Assembly: GCF_000003605.2 (NCBI RefSeq)
Contig: NW_003156734.1
Span: 502,851 to 512,987 of the forward strand
Source: Saccoglossus kowalevskii
Taxonomy: Eukaryota; Hemichordata; Enteropneusta; Harrimaniidae
DNA: 10,137 nt
Reading direction: 5' to 3'
Part shown: positions 1 through 8,123 of the stretch, piece after piece
Layout: each line of letters opens with the position of its first letter
Position numbering within the stretch: position 1 is the stretch's first letter
Notes under the pieces: generated by a model
The model's input: only the letters and a program-made list of their open reading frames with translations
Told to the model about the DNA's origin: nothing
Databases searched by the model: none
Position numbers and translations under genes: made by a program

Positions 1-358
1 AGCATGGTAGACAATTGAAATTCACTTTGTTTTTATATGTTCATTTTATAATGATCTAAGGGCTGATCTTTTGTCAATAATTTTATGCAATTATGCAAAT
101 ACTGAGAGTCTGGGCTTACTTCGTCGCTACACAAACTGCCACACCATATATCAACTAGCTCTGTATCTTTTAAATGTTTTCAAGCGACGAGATAAATATA
201 AATCCAGCTTAACTTAGTACCATATGTTTACATGGATGTTGTATTGTTTTTAAAACGTGATATGCACTTTTCTACCCATTACATTATGTACGTTGTGGTG
301 AGGCTCTGTACAGAAATAACATTACATAATTGACTAATACTAAAATGACTAATTGTAG

Positions 359-424
359 ACAGATTTCGACATGAAATTGTGTCACTTTTATGTGCGCTAA
401 AATATGTGAAGAGCGAAAAAGCTC
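359..424 (+). other. possible upstream TRPC linker-exon relic
   Basis: After AATTGTAG, one frame reads RFRHEIVSLLCALKYVKSEKA up to a GTTAGT donor-like site at 425. LCALKYVKSE followed by exon A's FLANPRC would closely mimic the TRPC linker (LAIKY....FVAHPNC). However, the GTTAGT donor leaves one extra base, which conflicts with the phase-0 start of exon A. The only phase-0 alternative, GTGAAG at 406, drops four residues. This is either chance, a mis-placed boundary, or a frame-disrupted exon. Confidence 0.25.
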
Positions 425-520
425 GTTAGTAGCATTCTACCTTAAAATGCTTGGACAATAATGCTAAGATACGTACAGTCTTGTCTCTTTTGTGTACAAA
501 ATTTTGCCGTAATGGATCAA

Positions 521-560
521 GGGTGTGGGTGTGTTTGTTTGTTTGTTTGTGTGTGCGTGC
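521..560. repeat. GT/GTTT simple repeat
   Basis: A purine-pyrimidine tract begins GGGTGTGGGTGTG, continues as four TGTT units (533-548) and ends GTGTGCGTGC. It is a microsatellite in non-coding sequence and likely variable in length between individuals. Confidence 0.85.
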
Positions 561-1042
561 GGAATGGCCTAGGACCCCTTCTCTAAAACGGTAAAATAGT
601 TCAAAAATGTTATGTAGAATAACTTACCAACGTAACACAAAGTAAACCAATTGAATTTAAAACGAGAATATAAAAATGTATGTAACAGAGCTCAAACATA
701 CTTTTTGAATATTATAAAATTCACACGTTTCACATCAAATATATCATTTATTGTTGTTTTCGAACCCCCTATTCAAAAGTGCTGGCTACGGGCCTGAAAC
801 TCCTCCTCATATATAGACAGATCTAGCCCAACAGTCAAACAAGACAGGGACCAGTCAATACTTCTTAATACAGTTATAAGTTTATTAAAGCTCAATGATT
901 TAGCTTTACTAAATACGAACAGCTTAATGTCTGATACAAATACAAATTGGAATTGCAAATCAAAAAAATAGGTGTAAATGTAAAACAGCATGTCATAAGT
1001 ATGTTGAATCACATTACTTATATGGTGCTATTTTATTGACAG

Positions 1043-1761
1043 TTTCTGGCAAATCCCCGATGCCAAGATCCAGTGATAACTGTTTGCAGAGATTGGTATC
1101 CATCCTGGGCTTTCAATAGAAGAACAATTCGCGCAATACTTTTCTTCGTTTATGTTACTATTACCCATGGTGTCTTACAACCACTTCTATCACTATTGTA
1201 TTTAACAGTGCCGCACAAAATGTTATCAAATCACATTAATAATCCTATCACAAAAATTGTTATGTACTTTTATTCCCACGTGACATATGTTACTGTATGT
1301 TTGTTGTCAATGTATACAGATATTGGTTTCATATCTATTGTCCCTATCTATGTTTTATTTTATAAGCTAGGAGTACTACTGTTTATCATTGTTGATATTA
1401 AGAAAAATGGCATTAATTTATACATGAAGAGCAGTACTAATGTGTCTTGTGTTGTAATTATAATACTATTTTTCACACAAGCAACATTCTCTGTATTATC
1501 AACTTATATAAGTGAGCCTGGTACCGTTTTGTCGGATGTGACATATGTTTTATATCGATGTACATTGTCCATATACTTTCTCAATTCAATTACATTTTTT
1601 CTGAACTTTGTGATATTAACTACATCAGTTGGACCAATGTTGATAGGGTTGATGGGCGTCGTACCAGACACGCTACGTTTTTATACATTGTTTGCTGTGT
1701 TCCAGAATGCATATTCCTTTGCTATTCTTGTAATCTACAGCAATAGACAGAGCCAGGCAAG
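1043..1761 (+). CDS. TRPC-like exon A: pre-S1 to S5
   Basis: This 719-nt exon follows TTTTATTGACAG and ends at the strong donor AAG|GTAAGT, in phase 2. I chose this acceptor rather than a GTG or a later AG because translation from 1043 gives FLANPRCQDP, which matches the conserved TRPC segment just before the membrane domain. Numbering residues from 1043: amphipathic WYPSWAFNRR at 18-27, a pre-S1 hydrophobic helix about 30-53, S1 about 68-90, S2 about 97-119, S3 about 132-154, S4 about 167-190, linker SVGPMLIGLMG 195-205, and S5 about 209-233. S4 carries almost no regular basic residues, as expected for a TRP rather than a voltage-gated channel. The S5-to-pore turret is very short, only about NRQSQAS. 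The W and acidic residues usual at the start of TRPC S3 are replaced. Confidence 0.9.
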
Positions 1762-4169
1762 GTAAGTACGATATCGATAATTTGTTAGAGTTGGAACGTT
1801 TTATGAAACTACATGCATACTGACACAATAGTTCAGTTAGTTACGCGGGTATTTCCTTACGCATTCAGAGTACGTACCATAGCAGTCTGCGAAGAAACGA
1901 TTGATTTTTAGTACAGCCAGACATGTAAAAAAAGACATTGTCGTCGTAACTGCGCTATGCATTCTATTATCGCCGTTTTGACCTATCACAAAGGAATTGA
2001 AACATATTATCACCAAGTGTAACTTTCATCTCATGTGCGTATGGCATTATTCTACGCGAATACAAATGTTCAACATTGCTGCCCTAATTGTAATAGTAGA
2101 TTTTGCAATACACACATTTCAACGTGACTTTCCAAACACATTTAAGCTTTAATTATCATGAAATGTTCATATATATTATAGGGACACTTTATTTACTCAA
2201 TGTAATTAGTTTTTTTTCTATGTCCTGGAAATTGCTTTGGTCACTATTCGGAGTTCATGAACTGAATCGACTAAACGAAAGAGAAGACATGTTAACTGAG
2301 TGCATCGTTGGACAAGAAGGCATATCCCATGTTAATGCCACAGATAACAATGGTTGCGAGAATTATTCATCCTCAGTATCAATATCTATCATGAACAATT
2401 TTGCATTGATAATATATACTACATTCTGTGCATTTGTGTTTCTCGGTCTACTGAATATATTTATTGCAATGATGTCTACTACATACGCAAAATTAAATGT
2501 AAGTACATAACATTTTTTTTTCAATAATTTAGTATGCTTCCGCGTCCCACCTTTCGATACTGGGTTTAGAATGGTTGTTGAATGTGAAATATAAATTCCT
2601 AATCATTCATTAGTTTCATAAAACGTTACTTATTTATTTAAATATGCTTAATTAACCAGGCGAACATAGAGACTGAATGGAAGTATGCGACTACTTTCGA
2701 AATTATGCAATATGCACGTCGCCCTCTTGCACTACCACCGCCTTACAATCTAATTGAGGCTATAAAGAATGCCATTAAAGGTTGCATCGTAAAAAGAATA
2801 AACGAAATAAACCAGGTATGTTATCTGTTTTAGATGCCATAGGCACACTGTATATAGTTTTCATTATTAATGTTGACTATAAAACTAGCTACAATCAACT
2901 GTTTTCCTTGAATTGAACATGCATTTATCATTTGACTCCTAATAACACTACGATGAAGACTTTCTGTTTTCGACATTGTGAAACTCTTAAAAACTTAATT
3001 AATTCAGATATTTATATTAATTAAAATTCATAACTAAATGTATTCCCTATGCACCCATAAATGATTTTCATAATTACCGATTACACAAGAATATTACAGA
3101 AGAAAGGTAATTTGCTATATTCTCCATATTTTTGCTTTTTATTTGTCTTAAATTATGACTGAAAGAAGCTGAATGAAATTACAAACTATACAGTGTGCTC
3201 TATAATTTATGTTTGAACAATAACTTTAATAAATATGATTTTATTTGGTAAAATACTGCATTTTCTGCATAAAAACGAGCGAATTTTACAATATCGAAAA
3301 CGAAAAGTTGTTATCGCAGTATTTGATGTCTTTTATTTTCTCCGCATGAAATAGAATTTACCGTAGTATATCAGTAGAAATTATCATGAGAGACGAGCGA
3401 ATACGATACATGTTTTCATGAATGGTTATTCTATTGTTTCACATTTTGTGTGATACATAATAATAGACATGTTCATATAGTGATTATGAACATTGATATT
3501 AAAATTGCAGGATACGGCACCCGTCTTCGTGACTTGCCAATCGGAATACGACAAAGTAAGTACTGAATATGCATATTTAACGAACAGTTACATTGCTCTT
3601 TTTTGTTCAACTAAATAACACGGTTTGAAAAACTAGTATAGTTACGGATTTGTGACTAATGTGTTATTTCAATGTGTTGTGCGTTATTATATATTATTAT
3701 TATGCATCTGTCACCGTAAGGCGTGGTATTTTACGGGATATTTTCATCCTACCATATAAGAGAATGCGAATTCCAAATATGGAATGATTACGCGCGTAAG
3801 CGTTCTCTAATAATAAAAGCAAACACGGCTGCCACCAGGGTTTGACCAGACACCAAACAAAGCAGTTCGCTGATTCTTTTCTAAACTTTTTGGATTTCGG
3901 CATTTCCATGATGTATCCTTGGAAGGAAAAGATGTATAATAATAAGGTTATTACGAGAATACCTCTTTGAGGTATCCTCGTCATTATATATTATTATATT
4001 AGAATGCATAATCATAATGTTGTCACAAGAATATCGCCGTATTGCTTTCATGTATATTTGATAGCCTCTTAGTGTGTACTGGACGTAAACAATGTTTTAA
4101 CTTACTGTTTTATATGCATTTCAGGTGACAAAAATTATATTATATGAGTATTTTAAGAAGAAGATGTAA
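1043..4169 (+). CDS. TRPC-like cation channel, 3' five exons (5'-partial gene)
   Basis: This spliced gene model joins 1043-1761, 2210-2498, 2660-2815, 3511-3555 and 4125-4169, giving 1254 nt, 417 residues and a TAA stop. All junctions are GT-AG and every phase agrees. Family evidence is seen in order: a FLANPRCQ...W..P.W segment matching the TRPC pre-S1 block (FVAHPNCQ...WYDEFPGW in TRPC4), six hydrophobic segments, SVGPMLIGLMG at the S4-S5 linker (LGPLQISLG in TRPCs), pore helix LLWSLFG (LFWSIFG), S6 end LLNIFIAMM (LLNMLIAMM), TRP helix EWKYA (EWKFA) and LPPPYNLI (LPPPFNII). TRPCs are tetrameric non-selective, often calcium-permeable plasma-membrane channels linked to phospholipase C signalling. 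The ankyrin half is missing from the model because it lies upstream. The C-terminus is unusually short. TRPC membership is near certain; the subfamily is unclear because the protein is very divergent. Confidence 0.9.
1762..2209 (+). other. intron between exons A and B
   Basis: This 448-nt intron has a strong donor GTAAGT and acceptor TAATTAG, phase 2. Its 3' end contains a short open frame running into exon B (2103 onward), which is an intronic read-through, not an extra exon. Nothing else is recognised in it. Confidence 0.75.
2210..2498 (+). CDS. TRPC-like exon B: pore helix, expanded outer loop and S6
   Basis: The acceptor TAATTAG at 2203-2209 was chosen over the nearby ATTATAG at 2175-2181 because only the first completes the split AG|T serine codon left by exon A. 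The homologous exon of the second copy also begins in the same phase, with the same serine. The pore helix and filter region is FFSMSWKLLWSLFGVHEL. About 45 residues follow before S6, much longer than the roughly 20 in vertebrate TRPCs. They include two N-glycosylation sequons (NAT, NYS) and two cysteines (ECI, GCE). S6 is IIYTTFCAFVFLGLLNIFIAMM, ending with the family's lower-gate pattern. The donor is AAT|GTAAGT, phase 0. Confidence 0.9.
2660..2815 (+). CDS. TRPC-like exon C: TRP helix and TRP-box-2 region
   Basis: This exon has 52 codons, acceptor AATTAACCAG, donor CAG|GTATGT and is phase 0 at both ends. It reads ANIETEWKYATTFEIM, which is the TRP helix (TRPC: DIEWKFARTKLW) running along the membrane and coupling S6 to the cytoplasmic domain. 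Next comes LALPPPYNLI, matching the LPPPF segment called TRP box 2. The exon ends with the basic stretch AIKGCIVKRINEINQ, which corresponds to the rib-helix side of the channel. The key aromatic W is present here but is a stop codon in the second copy. Confidence 0.92.
2816..3510 (+). other. intron between exons C and D
   Basis: This 695-nt phase-0 intron runs from GTATGT to TTGCAG. It is very AT-rich with no ORF, repeat or RNA-like structure that I could support. Confidence 0.75.
3511..3555 (+). CDS. TRPC-like exon D: 45-nt micro-exon
   Basis: The micro-exon has acceptor AAAATTGCAG and donor AAA|GTAAGT, is phase 0/0 and encodes DTAPVFVTCQSEYDK. It would be too short to trust alone. The second copy has an exon of exactly 45 nt, same phase, encoding KTTRITVIGVSDYDK, and the shared S(E/D)YDK end strongly supports both. 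SEYDK followed by exon E resembles the TRPC stretch YxxVxxxLxxRY that follows the TRP domain. Confidence 0.82.
3686..3997. mobile_element. candidate short inserted repeat with flanking direct repeats
   Basis: A block of about 282 bases (3701-3982), visibly richer in GC than the intron around it, is bounded by two identical 15-base copies of ATTATATATTATTAT (3686-3700 and 3983-3997), as a target-site duplication would be. The block is rich in inverted repeats: CCGTAA/TTACGG near its left end, ATTCCA/TGGAAT, TTACGCGCGTAA, and a 13-bp-arm hairpin at its right edge. No clear pol III A/B boxes, transposase frame or terminal inverted repeats are seen. The AT-rich flanks could match by chance, so SINE or MITE status is unproven. 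The minus-strand open frame inside (3700-3984) has no recognised domain. Confidence 0.4.
3953..3981. repeat. near-perfect hairpin
   Basis: ACGAGAATACCTC and GAGGTATCCTCGT form two 13-base arms with a single mismatch around a TTT loop. It sits at the right edge of the candidate inserted block in the intron. It would fold on either strand of DNA or in the intron RNA. Confidence 0.85.
4125..4169 (+). CDS. TRPC-like exon E: terminal coding exon with stop
   Basis: The acceptor TATATGCATTTCAG has a good pyrimidine tract. In phase 0 the exon reads VTKIILYEYFKKKM then TAA. Joined to exon D this gives YDKVTKIILYEYFKKKM, which fits the YxxVxxxLVxRYxxxM pattern found soon after the TRP domain in TRPCs. 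The usual following calmodulin/IP3-receptor binding region and coiled coil are absent, so the protein ends about 80 residues after S6. It could instead be one of several alternative 3' ends, but no other candidate exon in phase was found nearby. Confidence 0.78.
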   Translation: MTKIILYEYFKKKM

Positions 4170-4555
4170 AGAAAAAACACTTGACCTCACGTATACTATA
4201 GGATTCAAATATTTTCCTCTTAGCGATTTGACTATGCAATGACGCATCGATTGTTGTCTTGTGGATTGTTTTTATCGTTTATTTTGTGTTTTTGAACTTA
4301 TAAATTTTCCGATGTGAATCCTCGGTTAGAAATGATATTTATATTTGGCAGTGAGTACAGAACATCTCACTCACAGACAAAACATAAACCTGTTGATTCT
4401 CGGAGTTTATTTTCAGTGAATTTTTAAAATGCCGTCAATACGTGTTTATGTATACCTTTTATCACGATTTATGTAAGACACTATTGTCTATTTGAATTTG
4501 TGTGCTCATAATTCCACATGTTAGACTTGTAATAAAGTGTTTGAAAAGTGGATGG
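4170..4555 (+). other. 3' UTR of the TRPC-like gene
   Basis: Non-coding sequence runs from the TAA of exon E to the predicted cleavage region. The first canonical poly(A) hexamer is at 4531-4536, and no AATAAA precedes it after the stop, so a UTR of about 370-390 nt is expected. No ORF is seen inside. Confidence 0.6.
4531..4536 (+). terminator. polyadenylation signal AATAAA
   Basis: A canonical AATAAA is followed at once by a GT-rich stretch (GTGTTTG) and then GTTGAGATGT, the usual arrangement of hexamer and downstream GU-rich element. It lies about 360 bases beyond the stop of exon E. Confidence 0.6.
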
Positions 4556-5125
4556 CTATAAGTTGAGATGTAATCATTATTTTATGCATGATTGCACTGT
4601 ATATAACAATGTATTTAGTTTAGTTAACTAAGATTTAAAACATTCATTTATAGATACAGCAGGTATTTTTCGTTTGCAAGCACTTATGACAATACTATAT
4701 ATTAATGTGGTCGCTGAAAATACACAATGATTGGATACGATTCTACTTACTGTGTAAAAAATAAGACTCACGCAAAACATGTTTACACTGAAGATGAACT
4801 TTAAGTATGCTAGACTGTATCATTACAGCTCAAATGTCGAGTTTAAAGGATTTACTTTTCAGCAAGGTGTCCGCATTAGAATAGTAACAAATGTTATTCA
4901 TACAAACCTGTATTTCTACAGTAGTACATATGCAGAATATTTAAAAAGTCGTTGTCTTTGTCAATTTAACCACCTGTTTTGTAAAGAACGGGTAACATTC
5001 ACGAGGTTTTTTAGCAGATACAATTTACACTTTTGCACGCATGAAAACACAGAAACCATTTAATTATTATATATGATGGGTGTGACAGGATGGAGCAGGA
5101 TGTGTTCATTTTATTAAACAATACC

Positions 5126-5137
5126 TGACGTCACGTG
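5126..5137. promoter_or_regulatory. overlapping CRE and E-box (TGACGTCACGTG)
   Basis: The perfect palindromic cAMP-response element TGACGTCA shares two bases with the E-box CACGTG. Both are well-known binding motifs for bZIP and bHLH factors. The surrounding 5100-5300 sequence is less AT-rich. No start codon or gene nearby depends on it, so function is only a possibility. Confidence 0.3.
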
Positions 5138-5268
5138 TAAACTTTGTTTGTGCTCGCTGAGGGAACCATTCAGGACACTCGGTACAATTGTAGGTATACG
5201 CCATTTATTGTAAAGATTTCAATCGGTAGATACACCAACGACCAACCAAGATGATCGACCGACGACGA

Positions 5269-5286
5269 CGACTTCGAATGAAGTCG
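5269..5286. repeat. short hairpin after GAC repeats
   Basis: CGACTTC and GAAGTCG form 7-bp perfect arms around a GAAT loop, directly after a small GAC-rich run (GACCGACGACGACGAC). No function is recognised. Confidence 0.6.
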
Positions 5287-6577
5287 CTCCCGTTCTTAAA
5301 TTGAAGGGGTCATTCGTATACGTAATTTACTTATATTGACCAAGCAGTCCCGTCGATATGAAAATATAATTTTAATTGACATTTCGCGGGAATAGTAATT
5401 GCGTTTAGCGTCCGTTAATGGAGCAACTTACAATCAATACCATTGTAATAAAACATCAAGACAACGCTTAAGTAATGCTTAGTAACCTTGACAAAATAAA
5501 CGAGAATGACTGGGACTTTGAGTTGACAATGGCCTGATATATGGTTTGATATAATTTCATTTTATCAAGGCTGGATAACATAGTGTCCATATAGCTATCT
5601 GTTTTCTCGGTATGTTGTGTAATGTACTCACTTTTTTTTCTTGTATTTTTTTCTTTTGTCCTTGATATCGAGTGCTGTTGAAAATATAAATATTTGTTTT
5701 TCTGTTGTATACGGTGAAATTAGAACGGTCGAAAAAGTCGCATATTATTTTTTCAGCCACAGTCCAGATACACTGAAATTGGGTTTGATGTATTCTTATA
5801 CACCTCAATATATTATACGTTTATTGTAACAGCAGGTATGAATATTGAAAAAATATCTTAGTTTTGCTCAATATTCAGTTTTAATGACCAGAAGATTTTA
5901 TTACTGGGGTGCATTTTTTTGTGAACAAAAAGTTGAGGGCATTGAAAAACTGCTCATACACAGAATAAGGGGAACAGGACTTGCATATACATACAAGTTT
6001 CTGTCATTATAGGCTAATTATTTCAGTGGTACTGTACACCAAGAAAATTAGACGCAACAAACATATTAAATATAGTACACATGTATGATTATTCGAATAT
6101 TTGACACTGGAATATACCATTTAACCTCCTCGACGATCCCATATTATGCATATATACTCGTACATAGAACGGTATTGTGAAACCTCTTTGATTTGATAAT
6201 AAGACTGGAAGACACTGTCTAAGGGCACAATACATAACGCGTAAGCGTTTTTCTACAAAGTGAGTATCATTACCGAATGCACAACCTGTATAGTTTAAAA
6301 TGCTACATGTCTCGACTGCAAAAGACATAACCATTCAGTATTGAACTCGACCTAGACTTTGTGTTATGTGGAATGTCGGAAGCTTCTCTTTTGTCATTGG
6401 CTGGAGTAAATATGTATGTGTTCATACTATGCAGTGAGGCTTGTGTGACAGAAAGAATCTTCAGCCCATGTGAGAATTCCCATTCCAGGTTCTTGGGGTG
6501 TGGGATTCTATCAGTTCACCAGCATGTGTTATGGTACAAAAGTCATTATATGAACAATCATAATTGCCTTGTAGTAA

Positions 6578-6594
6578 TCCCACAATTTGTGGGA
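6578..6594. repeat. 17-base perfect palindrome
   Basis: TCCCACAA and TTGTGGGA are perfect 8-base arms around a single T. The core TTGTGG/CCACAA also resembles Runt-factor binding sites (TGTGG) in inverted orientation. No gene context supports a role. Confidence 0.5.
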
Positions 6595-7065
6595 AGTAAC
6601 TTTAACTATGCCAACTTTACCACATTCAAAAGCGTGCAAGAGATTTCAATGTTATTTTATAATTCAATCATTTATGTAATTATAGTAACAATGGAAATGC
6701 CTATATAAATATTCTTCAACAAATAATTAGTATATTCTGCAATCAGTGTTAGAGACAATAGCTTGATGAAAGTGCCATATGTGTACAGTTACCCAATTGC
6801 GAAACAAGACTAATCAATATTTTGTTTTAACTATTGTAATAGTGAACACTCATGGTCATTGAACAAGCCTGTTCTCATTTGTTGGTCAATACGTACAGTC
6901 TAGTAGTAAAAGATAACTATTCAGTGTTTTCCGACGTCTGATCATTTAATTGACAAATTACAATTTTTTGTATTTTGAAAAAAAAATGTATATAATGTTT
7001 GCAAATAAAATGATCAGTATTTTTGGTGTGTCAGTGTTTTCATGGTAATATCCCTTTTATTGCAG

Positions 7066-7138
7066 TGAACTGATAATTCCAGCAGAAAAAAATGAGAAGG
7101 CTGTGATTGTTGAGTATGTTTATAACAATGTTAAATAA
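7066..7138 (+). other. possible isolated terminal exon
   Basis: A well-formed acceptor (TCCCTTTTATTGCAG) is followed by an open stretch ending in TAA that reads ELIIPAEKNEKAVIVEYVYNNVK. It vaguely resembles the D/E-exon tail of the TRPC-like gene (K...I..Y.Y.....K stop). Its entry phase would be 2, unlike the phase-0 D and E exons, and no matching donor exon was found upstream. It may be a relic of another copy, an exon of an unrelated gene, or chance. Confidence 0.2.
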
Positions 7139-8123
7139 GTTGTGTTTAGTCTAAACATTGCATCCTTCATTAACGCCATTCATGCTTTAATTAGTGGCGT
7201 TATATTAACCATTGGTGCAATATTCATTCTTATATTACGGCATCTAGATGCATTTTGTTTACGGAACATTGTTGTTAATTAATAGCTAATTCTTTTTCTT
7301 CCTAGAGATATAGAAAAAAAATGCAAAACGTGATTGCTATACCAAGTTAATTTAGTATTTGCTTTGTATTAGAATACGAATATAATTATGCAGCATTATT
7401 ACTTTGGGGTCACATTTCATCTCATGATGATTGTCTAATTATGTCTCATCTTCCATTACCGATGTATTGCGACATGCTCAATGGCTCACTGTCTTTTGGA
7501 TTAACCATATTTACTTACATGTGACAATGTGAAACGCAGCTAAAACTGGCAATAAACCGTGGAGTTTAACATGTGGTCAGTTCAAACTTGTTTAAATGAT
7601 TTTGTATGTATCCAACTAAATGGATTATTTTATTGCCGCTTGCAGCTACACTATGTGATAAATCAGTTCTGTGTCACAAACATTCGGTTTGATTGACTGT
7701 CATCTCCATCTATTTGCTGATTTATGATAAGAAGGATATAGTAGAACATTTTAAAACTCAATAGCGGAACATAAGCAGTGAACTAAGGACACACCGCAAT
7801 TTATGATAATAATACCTAAATGAATAATTACTAAACTGTACATATGAATTTAATATTCGTAATGTGAGACAAATTTCATTATACATAAACTAGACAGTCA
7901 TGAGATCACACGGGGAACATTTAATATCAATGAGACATTGTAATGGAAACCATTCGACACCCAGTACGTGCACAACGATTAGAAAGTAGCCAGTATGCCA
8001 TGTGATTAAATAGAGTATAATTGCACTGTTGACTGTTTGTCACTCATAAGACAGTAGTAATTTCAAGTTAAAGTCGAGATATACTGTTACTCTGGACATT
8101 GGGAAATTAACTTAAATATTCAG

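Larger units (their letters stand above)
1..1042. other. non-coding sequence upstream of exon A (intron or 5' side)
   Basis: Apart from the doubtful exon at 359-424, no reading frame here is convincing. It probably belongs to a long intron of the TRPC-like gene. It contains a GT-rich simple repeat (521-560). The piece around 764-800 (CGAACCCCC...GCTGGCTACGGGCCTG) has the look of old dispersed-repeat sequence, judged by style only. The minus-strand open stretch at 773-1012 shows no recognisable domain and looks like chance. Confidence 0.5.
3556..4124 (+). other. intron between exons D and E
   Basis: This 569-nt phase-0 intron runs from GTAAGT to TTTCAG. About half of it is a less AT-rich block (3701-3982), listed separately as a candidate insertion. 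The corresponding intron of the second copy appears to be only 128 nt, which would fit a later insertion here. Confidence 0.7.
4556..8123. other. intergenic stretch between the two TRPC-like copies
   Basis: About 3.6 kb has no gene I can support. Short open frames occur at 4779-5063, 5641-5829 and 6361-6708 on plus and at 5557-5808 and 6089-6334 on minus. None shows a TRPC motif or another recognised domain. The best-composed is 6361-6708, which has several cysteines and a hydrophobic end but no clear relatives. Small features in this stretch are listed separately: a CRE/E-box overlap, a GACTTC hairpin, a 17-base palindrome and a possible terminal exon. I see no TRPC exon relics between the copies. 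Confidence 0.5.

Noticed and set aside
773-1012. Minus-strand 79-codon open frame
   Set aside because: It is AT-driven, rich in F/Y/L, has no motif, and lies in likely intronic sequence.
1073-1087. GTG start or TTTGCAG acceptor as the beginning of exon A
   Set aside because: The conserved FLANPRCQ segment lies upstream in the same frame behind a proper acceptor at 1041-1042.
1558-1746. Second open frame overlapping exon A
   Set aside because: It is a shadow in another frame of the clearly conserved channel sequence.
2103-2209. Extension of the pore-exon open frame upstream, including an acceptor-like ATTATAG at 2175-2181
   Set aside because: Starting at 2182 would give the wrong phase after exon A and add residues not aligned with TRPCs; the TAATTAG ending at 2209 fits the phase and the copy-2 exon start.
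3700-3984. Minus-strand 94-codon open frame
   Set aside because: It coincides with the hairpin-rich candidate insertion, shows no domain, and lies in an intron.
4779-5063. Plus-strand 94-codon open frame after the TRPC-like gene
   Set aside because: It has no recognised domain, no clear promoter or splice context, and is of a length expected by chance at this window size.
3793-6249. Shared 12-mer CGCGTAAGCGTT (3793-3804 and 6238-6249) and shared 10-mer ACCTCTTTGA (3961-3970 and 6182-6191) as evidence of a dispersed repeat
   Set aside because: The two words occur in opposite order at the two places and flanks do not align, so chance is the simpler explanation.
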